Made by a program: the position numbers and the translations under genes. A DNA stretch of 64,000 nucleotides from Alphaproteobacteria bacterium. GTDB taxonomy: Bacteria; Pseudomonadota; Alphaproteobacteria; Rs-D84; CACZYB01. The stretch covers positions 124,001-188,000 of the forward strand of contig JAEDDP010000001.1 in NCBI GenBank assembly GCA_016297965.1. The letters are read 5' to 3'. Positions 24,856-33,217 of this stretch are shown here, piece after piece. The notes under the pieces were generated by a model. That model made no database searches and was not told the origin of the DNA. It was given only the letters and a program-made list of their open reading frames with translations. The first letter of the stretch is position 1. The number at the start of each line of letters is the position of its first letter.

Positions 24856-25098
24856 TTAGATATGTGCTTCAATGTACTTTACTGCATCACCAACAGTCAA
24901 AATCTTTTCAGCTTCTTCATCTGGAATTTCGCAACCGAATTCTTCTTCAAAAGCCATTACAAGTTCAACTGTATCAAGAGAATCTGCGCCAAGGTCATCA
25001 ATGAAATTTGATTTTTCAGTAACCTTGTCAGCTTCTACACCAAGATTTTCAACAACTATTTTTTTTACTTTTTCAAGAACATTTATTTGTTCAGCCAT
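24856..25098 (-). CDS. acpP: Acyl carrier protein
   Basis: The 80-residue acidic protein is a standard ACP with the motif GADSLDTVELVMAFEEEFG; Ser40 takes the 4'-phosphopantetheine arm that carries acyl chains in fatty-acid synthesis. Length and helix pattern are normal. A sigma-70 promoter precedes it. fabF is elsewhere in the window (47493) rather than adjacent. A divergent ACP-like gene lies directly upstream on the same strand. Confidence 0.96.
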   Translation of the reverse strand: MAEQINVLEKVKKIVVENLGVEADKVTEKSNFIDDLGADSLDTVELVMAFEEEFGCEIPDEEAEKILTVGDAVKYIEAHI

Positions 25099-25152
25099 TT
25101 TTTCACCTTTTCGTTTGTTAAAATAATTTTCAGTTTATAACCGAATGAAGAT

Positions 25153-25181
25153 AATTTACTATTTTCCCATATAAATGTCAA
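25153..25181 (-). promoter_or_regulatory. Promoter for acpP
   Basis: On the minus strand TTGACA (25176-25181) and TAAATT (25153-25158) are 17 bases apart, about 55 bases before the acpP start. Confidence 0.6.
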
Positions 25182-25220
25182 GAGCAAATACTGAAACAAG
25201 ATTTTTGGGGTGCGAATCCG

Positions 25221-25520
25221 TTAGTTTCTGTAAAGGCTTTTTACATCGGGTGCATAGTATAGGGCGTCAATTAACTCATCAATAGTTTCAATTTTGAATT
25301 TGTCGGTTGTTTCTGCCAAATCCTTTGAGAAGGTAGCCTCTAAATTTGCCAAGAAGTCCATCCAACTCCAATAATCCATACCAAGAGTTGAATAATTTTT
25401 ATCCTTTATAGAAGCAAAGTTTTCATCAGGCAATACCTGACCGTCCTCGGTTAGGAGTTTTTGAATTTCCTGTGAGTAAAGCTTTTTTCTATTATACATT
25501 TGTTTTGTTTTATTAGTCAT
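25221..25520 (-). CDS. ACP-like protein lacking the phosphopantetheine serine
   Basis: The 99-residue protein aligns without gaps to the ACP core of its neighbour: STLGMDYWSWMDFLANLEATF matches DDLGADSLDTVELVMAFEEEF, and the end IETIDELIDAL matches ILTVGDAVKYI. The DSL motif is DYW, with Tyr50 where the carrier Ser should be; a Ser occurs two positions later (Ser52). A basic N-terminal extension of about 15 residues is added. It could be a paralogue that binds ACP partners without carrying acyl groups, or an unrelated small helical protein. It has its own gene and no clear terminator before acpP. Confidence 0.6.
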   Translation of the reverse strand: MTNKTKQMYNRKKLYSQEIQKLLTEDGQVLPDENFASIKDKNYSTLGMDYWSWMDFLANLEATFSKDLAETTDKFKIETIDELIDALYYAPDVKSLYRN

Positions 25521-25659
25521 AATACCAAATTATAGACAATATTCGTTTAATTTGTCAATAATTATTTTTTATGGCTAAAAATTTCTCCTTATCGGGTGTA
25601 AGTATCTATTGCAAAACTTATTTTTTCAAGTAAATTATATTATATAAGGAGAATTTGGT

Positions 25660-26979
25660 ATGAAATATTTGAAAAATATATTGTTTTTACTTGTTTTTAT
25701 GTTTATGGGAATAAGTTCCAGTTTTGCTGAAATATATGTTGATATTGACAGTGGTAATATTGAACCAATATCAATTGCCATTATGGATTTTGATGGAAGT
25801 AATGTTTTTAATAAGGATATTGGAAAAAAAATTTCCGATGTTATTTCAAATGATTTGAAAAGAAGTGGGTTGTTTGCTCCGATTCCATCAGAGTCATTTA
25901 TTGATAAAAAACAAAATGTTGCGGATTTACCAAAATTTGAAAACTGGACCGTTATAAATGCCCAGGCTTTACTTTATGGCAATATTACCTCTACGGATAA
26001 TGGAAAGCTTCGTGTGGAATTTCATTTGTGGGATGTTCCCGCACAACAAAGGATTGAAGGGCAGGCACTTATTACTGAAAAAACAAATTGGCGAAGGATT
26101 GCACATATAATTGCCGATTATGTATACAAAAGGATGACCGGAGATAAGGGATATTTTGATACAAGGGTTGTTTATGTTGCGGAAACTGGGTCAAAGCTTA
26201 ATAGGACAAAACGACTTGCCATCGTGGATCAGGATGGGGCGAATCTTAAATACCTTACCGATGGAAAAATTCCAGTGACTACACCTGTATTTTCAAATAA
26301 TTCACAAAAGATTGCCTATGTTACATATTTTAAACAAGTGCCAAGGGTTTATATTTTCAATATTGAAACTGGGGAACAGGAACTTTTGGGAAATTTCCCA
26401 GGGATGTCATTTGCCCCAAGGTTTTCACCGGATGATAAGTATGTTGTTATGAGTATTGCAACGGATGGAAATTCGGATATTTATGAAATGAATTTAGAAA
26501 CAAAAAAGCTTAGGAAACTCACTTCACATCCAGCAATTGAAACGGCACCGACCTATTCACCGGATGGAAAAAAGATTGCCTTTGTTTCGGATAGAAGTGG
26601 AAGACCACAAATTTATGTGATGAATCGTGATGGAAGTGGAGAGGAACGAATCAGCTTTGGTGATGGACAATATGGTGATATTGTTTGGTCGCCACGTGGT
26701 GATTATCTTGCCTTTGTTAAAATAAAAAATAACAAATTTTATATTGGATTGATGTTTGATGATGGAAGTGGTGAACGACTTATTGCCGATGGGTATATGG
26801 TGGAATCGCCAACCTGGTCGCCAAATGGACGAAGAATTATTTTTTATGAACAAATACCAACAAAGGATGGACAGGATAAACTTACCGTGCAAAGCGTTGA
26901 TATTACAGGCTATAATCACGAAACAATGAAACTTCCGACGGATGCATCTGACCCTGCTTGGTCGCCAATATTGCCTTAA
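25660..26979 (+). CDS. tolB: Tol-Pal system protein TolB
   Basis: The 439-residue protein has a signal peptide (ending SSSFAEI), an N-terminal domain (ISIAIMDFDG...ISDVISNDLKRSGLFAPI) and a C-terminal beta-propeller. The propeller has repeated blades such as YSPDGKKIAFVSDRSGRPQIYVMNRDGSG and WSPNGRRIIFYE. TolB is the periplasmic protein that shuttles between TolA and Pal during constriction. Length matches the family. It is monocistronic here, about 10 kb from pal, with an AAGGAG ribosome-binding site. Confidence 0.95.
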   Translation: MKYLKNILFLLVFMFMGISSSFAEIYVDIDSGNIEPISIAIMDFDGSNVFNKDIGKKISDVISNDLKRSGLFAPIPSESFIDKKQNVADLPKFENWTVINAQALLYGNITSTDNGKLRVEFHLWDVPAQQRIEGQALITEKTNWRRIAHIIADYVYKRMTGDKGYFDTRVVYVAETGSKLNRTKRLAIVDQDGANLKYLTDGKIPVTTPVFSNNSQKIAYVTYFKQVPRVYIFNIETGEQELLGNFPGMSFAPRFSPDDKYVVMSIATDGNSDIYEMNLETKKLRKLTSHPAIETAPTYSPDGKKIAFVSDRSGRPQIYVMNRDGSGEERISFGDGQYGDIVWSPRGDYLAFVKIKNNKFYIGLMFDDGSGERLIADGYMVESPTWSPNGRRIIFYEQIPTKDGQDKLTVQSVDITGYNHETMKLPTDASDPAWSPILP

Positions 26980-26992
26980 TGGGAGAAAATTA

Positions 26993-27020
26993 TTGACTTA
27001 AAATATTTTTAGTCTATAAT
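26993..27020 (+). promoter_or_regulatory. Promoter for the 27054 gene
   Basis: TTGACT at 26993-26998 and a perfect TATAAT at 27015-27020, spacer 16, just after the tolB stop. Confidence 0.7.
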
Positions 27021-27053
27021 GATTCGTGTTTAATTTAAAATGGAGAAGACAAA

Positions 27054-27422
27054 ATGTTAGATGTAAATTTCAGATTCGTTGAAAACAGAAGAGAATATGC
27101 AAGAAGTATGGATAAGGTAAGAAAGTCATATATTGCTGCTCTTCGTTCTGAATATTTAAGGGCAGAAGAAAAAAAGAATAGAGAAACCCCAGAATGGTTT
27201 GCAAAGGAAATTGATAGAACACAATATAATATGTTAAAGTTTTGTCTTGCTCTTGCACTTAATAGTAAGGATATAAGGGCGCAAATTTCACTTAGAAATG
27301 TAAAAAAATATTTTGATGAAATTCAAAAAAGAGCATACGACAAATATTCAAGACAAGAAATTGCCGATGCGATGTTTAAGGTTGTTGCACAAAATAAAAC
27401 TATGTCCGACCTTATGAGATAA
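27054..27422 (+). CDS. Unknown helical cytoplasmic protein
   Basis: The 122-residue protein is highly charged and predicted all-helical (FVENRREYARSMDKVRKSYIAALRSEYLRAEEKK; SLRNVKKYFDEIQKRAYDKYSRQEIADAMFKVV). There is no signal peptide or membrane helix and one Cys. I recognise no family. It has its own near-consensus promoter and a terminator, so it is an independent, probably well-expressed gene between tolB and the convergent oxidoreductase. Confidence 0.7.
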   Translation: MLDVNFRFVENRREYARSMDKVRKSYIAALRSEYLRAEEKKNRETPEWFAKEIDRTQYNMLKFCLALALNSKDIRAQISLRNVKKYFDEIQKRAYDKYSRQEIADAMFKVVAQNKTMSDLMR

Positions 27423-27448
27423 GATTTATTTCATTATAGGAAAAATTT

Positions 27449-27471
27449 AAGGTAGTCGTTTGGGCTACCTT
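27449..27471 (+). terminator. Terminator of the 27054 gene
   Basis: AAGGTAG / CTACCTT stem followed by TTTTT. Confidence 0.75.
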
Positions 27472-27492
27472 TTTTATTGTTCCTTTAAAAAA

Positions 27493-27512
27493 TCCCCACC
27501 GGTTGATGGGGA
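27493..27512 (-). terminator. Terminator of the Gfo/Idh/MocA gene
   Basis: TCCCCA / TGGGGA stem with a T-run (TTTTTTAAAGG) on the minus strand. Confidence 0.7.
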
Positions 27513-27518
27513 ATATTT

Positions 27519-28538
27519 TTATTTGAACTTTATGACCTTTTTCTTTGTCATAGAATCAACTATACCACAAAGAAGTTTTAATGAACTTAGGGCATCCTTG
27601 TTTGAAATTAAGAAGTCCTTTCCTTCAAGCAAAGTTTTTGCAATGCTTTCATAATATGGGGTATGACCGAATCCGTAAACAGATTCAACATCATAGGATA
27701 AATCACAGAACGTTTCCCGTGGTTCTTCAAATTTCCAATCAAGTATTTTGTTAAGGGCGATACCACCGATTTTTACCAATCCCTTTTCGCCAATTATTGT
27801 AATGCTTCCTTCATAATTTTCATTATAGGTAAGGACGGAAAGATTTACATTTCCGATGATGTCATTTTTCCATTCAATTATTGCCGAACCGCAATCTTCG
27901 GTTTCAATTTTTCGTTCGCGGGTTTTTCCCATTGCATAAATGGATTTAAGTTCACTTTGCGAGAACCAATTCATTATGTCTGTATAATGTGAAGCCTGAG
28001 TTATAAAGGCGCCACCATCAATTTTTTTTGAACCGTGCCATGAGGGATTTTTGTAATAATCATCATCACGGTACCAAAAAATGTTTGATGTCATCATATA
28101 AATTTTACCGAATGCCCCGTCATCAATAGCCTTTTTTACACATTGAATTGTTGGGTTAAAGCGGTTTTGGTGTATAAGGAATACTTTTTTACCCTTTGAA
28201 TTTGCATAATCAATAAGCTTTTTTCCGTCCTTATACGAAAGGGTGAGAGGTTTTTCAATGATTACATTTATTCCCGCCCTTAAAATCTTTTTAGCATTTT
28301 CGTAATGATAGCCATTTGGAGTACAAACACTTACACAATCAAGGTTTTCAAATTTTAACATATCGTCAAGGTTTGTGTATGGCTTCGCACCGGTTTTTTC
28401 CTGTGCCTTTTGTAAATTTGTTGGGTTAAGGTCGCATATTGCAACTATTTCCATAGTATTATTGTTATTTTTGATTGCGTTGAAATGACAATCAGAAATT
28501 CTTCCACAACCAACAACTCCAATTCTTAGTTTTTGCAT
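27519..28538 (-). CDS. Gfo/Idh/MocA-family sugar oxidoreductase (WbpB/WlbA-like)
   Basis: The 339-residue protein has an N-terminal Rossmann fold (LRIGVVGCGRIS, IVAICDLNP), the family motif INVIIEKPLTL with its catalytic-region Lys, and HQNRFNPTIQCVKKAIDDGAFGKI. The middle segment (WHGSKKIDGGAFITQASHYTDIMNWF) resembles UDP-N-acetyl-2-amino-2-deoxyglucuronate oxidases of O-antigen pathways (WbpB/WlbA). It would oxidise a nucleotide-sugar with NAD. No other surface-sugar genes are adjacent, so the substrate is uncertain. It lies between two terminators and is probably transcribed alone. Confidence 0.75.
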   Translation of the reverse strand: MQKLRIGVVGCGRISDCHFNAIKNNNNTMEIVAICDLNPTNLQKAQEKTGAKPYTNLDDMLKFENLDCVSVCTPNGYHYENAKKILRAGINVIIEKPLTLSYKDGKKLIDYANSKGKKVFLIHQNRFNPTIQCVKKAIDDGAFGKIYMMTSNIFWYRDDDYYKNPSWHGSKKIDGGAFITQASHYTDIMNWFSQSELKSIYAMGKTRERKIETEDCGSAIIEWKNDIIGNVNLSVLTYNENYEGSITIIGEKGLVKIGGIALNKILDWKFEEPRETFCDLSYDVESVYGFGHTPYYESIAKTLLEGKDFLISNKDALSSLKLLCGIVDSMTKKKVIKFK

Positions 28539-28623
28539 ATTTTTACCTCCGTAGGAATTTTCATTATACCATATAAAAAATAAAAGGCAAGTGTGGGAAT
28601 TTTTAAATATTTATTCATAAAAA

Positions 28624-28648
28624 AACACCGCCCAGTGTGGACGGTGTT
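28624..28648 (-). terminator. Pyruvate kinase terminator
   Basis: AACACCG / CGGTGTT stem followed by a T-run on the minus strand. Confidence 0.8.
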
Positions 28649-28670
28649 AAAGTTTTTTACAAAACTTGTT

Positions 28671-30122
28671 TTATGCCTTAATAACAGAAACAAGAGTTGT
28701 GGCACCTTCTGTAAAGATAGATTTTGATGTTTCTGTACCCTTACCAAATGTAAGAACAAGTTCATCACCATCTTTTGCAAGTTTAAGATCCTTTGCAATC
28801 TTTCTTGAAAGGTCATCAATTTTGTCAGAATCAGTTGATTCAACAACAACTGGTGTTATACCCCAGCAAAGAGCAACACGTCCAGCAACCTTATCATTTG
28901 TTGTCACGGCAACGATAGGTGCATTTGGTTTGTGTTTTGCAAGGTTAATTGCAGTTGTACCACTTGTTGTATATGCGAATACAGCCTTTGCATCTGTTTT
29001 CTTTGTGATTTCAGCAGCAGCAGAAGTCATAACATCACCAAGTGTGTTTTCCTTAATTTCACTTGTGTATGCATCAACATACTTTCTGTATTCTGGATCT
29101 GCTTCTACTTGTTTGATGATAGATGACATCATCTTTACAGCATCAACAGGGTATTTACCTTGTGCTGTTTCAGCGGACAACATAACGCAATCTGTGCATT
29201 CGTAAACTGCATTTGCAACGTCGGATGCTTCGGCACGTGTTGGGAATGTGTTATCAATCATTGATTCCAACATATGTGTTGCAACGATAACAGGTTTTCT
29301 TTTTTCACGGCAAAGCTTTATCATTCTTTTTTGAAGTATTGGAACCATTTGTGGTTCAACTTCTACACCAAGGTCACCACGTGCAACCATAATACCATCT
29401 GTAAGGTCAACGATTTCATCAAGGTAATCAAGAGCAGCAGTTGGTTTTTCAATCTTACATACCAAAGCGGCACGACCGTTAATAATCTTTTTTGCATAAC
29501 GAACATCGTCTGGTGTTTGAACGAATGAAGCAGCAATCCAATCAACGCCAAGGGATAGTGCGAATTCCAAATCGTCCAAATCTTTTTCTGTGAATACAGG
29601 AAGATTTACAACAGTGTTTGGAAGGTTGAAACCTTTTCTGTCGGAAATTTTACCGCCAACGATAACCTTTGTTTTAACGCTTCCGGCAGTTTTTTCAATA
29701 ACTTGAACCTTAATTTTACCATCGTTGATAAGAACGTAATCACCAACCTTTAATGCGTCAAGAATTGCAACATTTGGAAGTTGAACACGTGTTGAATCGC
29801 CAAGTTCTTCGTTGTTATCAAAAGTAAATTCTTGACCATCTTCAAGCATTTCAAATTCGTTTTTGAATTTACCAACACGAAGCTTTGGACCTTGCATATC
29901 GGCAAGAATACCAATCTTTTTACCAAGTTCTTTTTCAATTCTTTTTATATTATCAAATCTTTTTTTGTGGTCTTCGTGTGAACCATGAGAGAAGTTCAAA
30001 CGGCATACGTTTACACCAGCTTCAATAACAGCTTTAAGGTTTTCATATTCCTCAGTTGAAGGACCAATAGTTGCTACGATTTTGGTAAATCTGTAATTAT
30101 CATCAAGATTTTTCAAATCCAT
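28671..30122 (-). CDS. pyk: Pyruvate kinase
   Basis: The 483-residue protein shows the complete family pattern: TKIVATIGPST, INVCRLNFSHGSHEDH-type start (VNVCRLNFSHG), the signature region ALVCKIEKPTAALDYLDEIVDLTDGIMVARGDLGVE, and KPVIVATHMLESMI. A C-terminal allosteric domain ends EGATTLVSVIKA. It converts phosphoenolpyruvate and ADP to pyruvate and ATP. It is flanked by its own terminator and by gapR transcribed divergently. Confidence 0.97.
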   Translation of the reverse strand: MDLKNLDDNYRFTKIVATIGPSTEEYENLKAVIEAGVNVCRLNFSHGSHEDHKKRFDNIKRIEKELGKKIGILADMQGPKLRVGKFKNEFEMLEDGQEFTFDNNEELGDSTRVQLPNVAILDALKVGDYVLINDGKIKVQVIEKTAGSVKTKVIVGGKISDRKGFNLPNTVVNLPVFTEKDLDDLEFALSLGVDWIAASFVQTPDDVRYAKKIINGRAALVCKIEKPTAALDYLDEIVDLTDGIMVARGDLGVEVEPQMVPILQKRMIKLCREKRKPVIVATHMLESMIDNTFPTRAEASDVANAVYECTDCVMLSAETAQGKYPVDAVKMMSSIIKQVEADPEYRKYVDAYTSEIKENTLGDVMTSAAAEITKKTDAKAVFAYTTSGTTAINLAKHKPNAPIVAVTTNDKVAGRVALCWGITPVVVESTDSDKIDDLSRKIAKDLKLAKDGDELVLTFGKGTETSKSIFTEGATTLVSVIKA

Positions 30123-30256
30123 TTTTTACATCCTTTTCGTTTTGTTTCTTTTTTTTATTTTTTACTTGTAGTTAAGTAATTTTACGGCTAATATAATACA
30201 TTATATTTTAAGTTTTACAACTTATTTTATTAACTTTTTTGAAAAAGGAGAAACAA

Positions 30257-30499
30257 ATGGCAAAAACAGATGGAATTCAAGCAGAACAACTAAACAGCTT
30301 TATGGATAGAATTGAAAGATTGGAAGAAGAAATGGCAAATATCAGAAGTGATATTCGTGAAATTTATGCCGAAGCAAAAAGTGTTGGTTATGATCCAAAG
30401 ATTATGAGGGTTGTTTTAAGATTAAAGAAGCTTGACGAAGCGGATAGGGTAGAACTTGACGAATTAACAGAAACCTATCGTGCAGCATTGAATGTTTAG
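30257..30499 (+). CDS. gapR: GapR (DUF2312) nucleoid-associated protein
   Basis: The 80-residue protein MAKTDGIQAEQLNSFMDRIERLEEEMA... with the later KSVGYDPKIMRVVLRLKK is a textbook DUF2312/GapR. It binds overtwisted AT-rich DNA ahead of replication and transcription forks as a clamp-like tetramer. I use ATG 30257, which follows AAGGAG, rather than the in-frame TTG at 30239. A likely promoter is TTGTAG (30166-30171) with TAATAT (30189-30194). The family is largely confined to alphaproteobacteria, so this gene is a useful lineage marker. Confidence 0.93.
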   Translation: MAKTDGIQAEQLNSFMDRIERLEEEMANIRSDIREIYAEAKSVGYDPKIMRVVLRLKKLDEADRVELDELTETYRAALNV

Positions 30500-30531
30500 T
30501 TAATTTAGTTTTATTTAATACATTTTGAAAA

Positions 30532-30553
30532 TCCCCGCCTTTTTTGACGGGGA
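30532..30553 (+). terminator. gapR terminator
   Basis: TCCCCG / CGGGGA stem around CCTTTTTTGA, followed by a T-run of eight. Confidence 0.85.
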
Positions 30554-30593
30554 GTTTTTTTTGTTGGTGTTGGATAATAAAAACTTTTCCTTG

Positions 30594-30680
30594 TACCATT
30601 CCGAATTTATTTCGGAAACTTTTTCTTTTACTCTCGTTCCTCTAACGGATTTTGAAACAAGTTCAGGATGACGGGTGGAC
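30594..30680. repeat. Palindromic intergenic repeat (HPELVS-type)
   Basis: TTCCGAA/TTCGGAA (30599-30616) and a core TTGAAACAAGTTCA palindrome followed by GGATGACG (30652-30673) match the widespread CCTGAAACAAGTTCAGGATGACG element I recall from many alphaproteobacterial and other genomes. Read on the minus strand it gives RHPELVSKS, as such repeats do. The left arm has decayed (TTTTGAA for CCTGAA). It does not lie in a gene. Confidence 0.55.
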
Positions 30681-30845
30681 CGTGGGCTGGCGGACATTCG
30701 GTCCAACTTTACGGACGGATGCCTTCCGCACACACAATACATGCTCCATCACACCTGCCTGCACGCACCAGAAACTCTGGACTGCTGGCGGATGGTCTCC
30801 ATCACCTATGGAGTGGGGGAGAAGCTATCACACAAAATTCTCCCA
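30676..30845. other. GC-rich non-coding patch
   Basis: This segment is clearly richer in G and C than all flanking DNA and contains GGACCG/CGGTCC and CTCCAT/ATGGAG inverted repeats. I find no start codon with a ribosome-binding site, no family, and no RNA consensus. It adjoins the palindromic repeat and may have arrived with it. Confidence 0.4.
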
Positions 30846-30972
30846 TATATTTTTTGGGAAATAAAAATGAAAAATAATTTCCAATCATTCCCCAAATCAA
30901 AACACCAATCCTCCGTTTGCATAAAATAAACGTGGCTTGCTTTTTTATTTTTCCTTCGTACTAAAAATTAGC

Positions 30973-31186
30973 TGGGGAGTTCGTAAATCATATGTTCTGA
31001 AATGCTCCTATGGATTTTAGAATACAAAATAAAGTATTCCTGTTGTATAGCCATAGCTCCCCAACCACATAGGTTGAGGAAATAGTCGTCAACAACCGTT
31101 CAAAAGATGAACGGAACAACTCTCGGTGCTATTTTTACCGCTATACTTCAAGAGCTTCTGACAGCTCCGTACCAAATTTCGGTACT
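30973..31186 (-). ncRNA. Structured RNA candidate, copy 2
   Basis: This region has the same order of blocks as the region at 15187-15390. GGGGAGTTCGTAAATCATAT (30974-30993) matches copy 1 at 19 of 20 bases, paired with CTCCCC at 31057-31062. A hairpin CCCCAACC/GGTTGAGG (31059-31079) follows, an additional arm CCGTTC/GAACGG lies near 31098, and at the far end GAGCT/AGCTC (31152-31167) precedes GTACC/GGTAC (31169-31185). In both copies the latter reads, on the minus strand, hairpin-ACGGRRCTGTC. No clear terminator is seen on either strand next to this copy, so its strand is taken from copy 1. No coding frame covers it. Confidence 0.5.
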
Positions 31187-31249
31187 GTTAATACACTTAG
31201 TGTATCGCAATCTATTCTATATATTTTTTTCATAAATCAAGAATAAAAA

Positions 31250-31277
31250 AACTCCGCCTTTTAAAAAAGACGGAGTT
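31250..31277 (-). terminator. rpsA terminator
   Basis: AACTCCG / CGGAGTT stem, T-run on the minus strand, 20 bases after the rpsA stop. Confidence 0.8.
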
Positions 31278-31297
31278 TATAAAGAATTTCAAAAAAT

Positions 31298-33010
31298 TTA
31301 TTTCTTTGATTTCTTTTCTGCTTCTTTTATTGATGCACCAAGGATGTCCCCTAAAAGAGCACCAGTGTCAGTTGAGCCATATTCCTTCATTATCTTTTTC
31401 TCTTCTTCTATTTCATAAGCACGAATAGATAATGTAAGTTGCATTGTTTTGTTGTCAATTGCAGTAATTTTAGCGTCAACCTTTTCATCAACAGCGAATC
31501 TGTCTGGTCTTTGTTCTGACTTTGTCTTTGAAAGATCATTTGTTTTAATGAAACCAGGAAGTCCGTTAACATCAACTGCGATACCGTCTTCTTTGATTTC
31601 CTTTACAACACAGGTTACAATTTCACCCTTTTTTACACGATCAAGTGAAGATGCAACACGATCTTCCTTCAATTGTTTGATACCAAGAGAAATTCTTTCC
31701 TTATCAGCATCAATTTCAAGAATTTTTGTCTTGATTGTCATACCCTTTGAATAATCCTTTACGGCTTCTTCTGGGTTTTTATCCCAATCAATGTCAGATA
31801 GGTGAACCATACCGTCAAGGTCGTTTCCAAGGCTTACAAATATACCGAATTCAGTGATATTTTTGATTTCGCCTTCAATAATGTCGCCAACCTTGTGTGT
31901 TTCGGCGAATTCTTTCCATGGGTTTGGTGTGCATTGCTTTAAACCAAGTGAAATACGACGTTTTTCACGATCAATTTCAAGAATCATTACATCAACAGAA
32001 TCGCCAGTTGAAATAACCTTTGATGGATGTACATTCTTCTTTGTCCATGAAATTTCAGATACGTGTACAAGACCTTCAATACCATCATCCAAGTCAATGA
32101 ATGCACCGTAATCTGTAAGGTTTGTTACTGTACCCTTGTAAATCTTGCCAACTTCAAAGTTGTCAATGTTTTCCCATGGATCTTTTTCAAGTTGTTTCAT
32201 ACCAAGTGATACACGACCAGATTCTCTGTCAAAGTTGATAACTTTAACTGTAATTTTTTGACCAATTTGGAAAAGTTCGTTTGGATTTGAAACACGTTTC
32301 CATGAAATATCTGTGATATGTAAAAGACCATCAACACCACCAAGGTCAATAAATACACCATAGTCAGTAATGTTTTTGATGATACCTTCCATAATATCGC
32401 CAATTTTAATGTTTTTGATGATTTCATCACGTTTTTCAGCTCTGTCACCTTCAAGGATTGCACGATGAGATACGATAAGATTTGATCTTAGTTTATCCAT
32501 CTTTATAATCTTAAAGTCCATAGGTTTGTTCATAAGAGCGTTTACATCCTTTACAGGATTGATGTCAAGTTGTGATGATGGCATAAATGCAGGGATTCCA
32601 TTAAGATCAACAGTAAATCCACCACGTACACGGTCTGTAATTTGACCAGTAACGATTTTGTTTTCTGCAACTTGTTTTTCAATTTCTTTCCATGTTTCTT
32701 CTTTTCTTGCCTTTTCACGGGAAGCAATAAGAAGACCATCACGACCTTCGTATCTTTCAACGTAAACATCAACGATGTCGCCAACCTTGATTTCATCGTT
32801 TCTGAATTCACGAATATCAATATGACCTTCGGATTTCAAACCAACGTTTACGATAACGAAGTCCTTTTTAATATCAACAATAGTACCCTTTGTTACATAA
32901 CCTTCAAGTTTTGAAGAGTTTGTATACATAGAGTTAAATAATTCAGCAAAGTTTTCACCCGTTGAAAATAATTCTGCATCTGTATCGAAAATAGTTTTTT
33001 TAGCTTTCAT
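31298..33010 (-). CDS. rpsA: Ribosomal protein S1
   Basis: The 570-residue protein has six S1 RNA-binding repeats; repeats 3-6 are the clearest, each with the GVFIDLG/GAFIDL-type strand and a GMVHLSD/GLLHITD turn. Length and repeat number match proteobacterial S1, which brings mRNA to the 30S subunit. The gene follows cmk, the conserved cmk-rpsA order in proteobacteria. A hairpin in its leader (33035-33056) may take part in autoregulation. Confidence 0.95.
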   Translation of the reverse strand: MKAKKTIFDTDAELFSTGENFAELFNSMYTNSSKLEGYVTKGTIVDIKKDFVIVNVGLKSEGHIDIREFRNDEIKVGDIVDVYVERYEGRDGLLIASREKARKEETWKEIEKQVAENKIVTGQITDRVRGGFTVDLNGIPAFMPSSQLDINPVKDVNALMNKPMDFKIIKMDKLRSNLIVSHRAILEGDRAEKRDEIIKNIKIGDIMEGIIKNITDYGVFIDLGGVDGLLHITDISWKRVSNPNELFQIGQKITVKVINFDRESGRVSLGMKQLEKDPWENIDNFEVGKIYKGTVTNLTDYGAFIDLDDGIEGLVHVSEISWTKKNVHPSKVISTGDSVDVMILEIDREKRRISLGLKQCTPNPWKEFAETHKVGDIIEGEIKNITEFGIFVSLGNDLDGMVHLSDIDWDKNPEEAVKDYSKGMTIKTKILEIDADKERISLGIKQLKEDRVASSLDRVKKGEIVTCVVKEIKEDGIAVDVNGLPGFIKTNDLSKTKSEQRPDRFAVDEKVDAKITAIDNKTMQLTLSIRAYEIEEEKKIMKEYGSTDTGALLGDILGASIKEAEKKSKK

Positions 33011-33034
33011 TGTAATTTTCTTTTTAGATGTTGG

Positions 33035-33056
33035 CCTGAACCTTAAAAAGTTCGGG
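33035..33056 (-). promoter_or_regulatory. Hairpin in the rpsA leader
   Basis: CCTGAAC / GTTCGGG form a seven-pair stem (one G-T) about 25 bases before the rpsA start. Without a T-run it is not a terminator; a role in S1 autoregulation is conjecture from what is known in E. coli. Confidence 0.35.
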
Positions 33057-33188
33057 ACTTGTATGGTTAATATTCACGTTTAGATACAGCATACCCTGTA
33101 AATAAAGTGTCTTTTTATAAAAAAGTATGTGAATCATAGTATGAAACAATTAAAGAGTCAAGAAAAAAGGAGGTAAAAGAAATAAAAA

Positions 33189-33210
33189 AATGCCCTTTTT
33201 TCAGGGCATT
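33189..33210 (-). terminator. cmk terminator
   Basis: AATGCCC / GGGCATT stem with a T-run (TTTTTTTATT) on the minus strand. It separates cmk from rpsA. Confidence 0.8.
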
Positions 33211-33217
33211 ATGTTTT

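Noticed and set aside
25195..25225. tRNA-like GCGAATCC sequence near 25210.
   Set aside because: There is no matching acceptor, D or anticodon stem around it.
30676..30845. Open frames in the GC-rich patch reading WTVGWRT or similar.
   Set aside because: Overlapping frames exist on both strands in different registers, none with a ribosome-binding site or recognisable motif; repeats of this kind give spurious frames.
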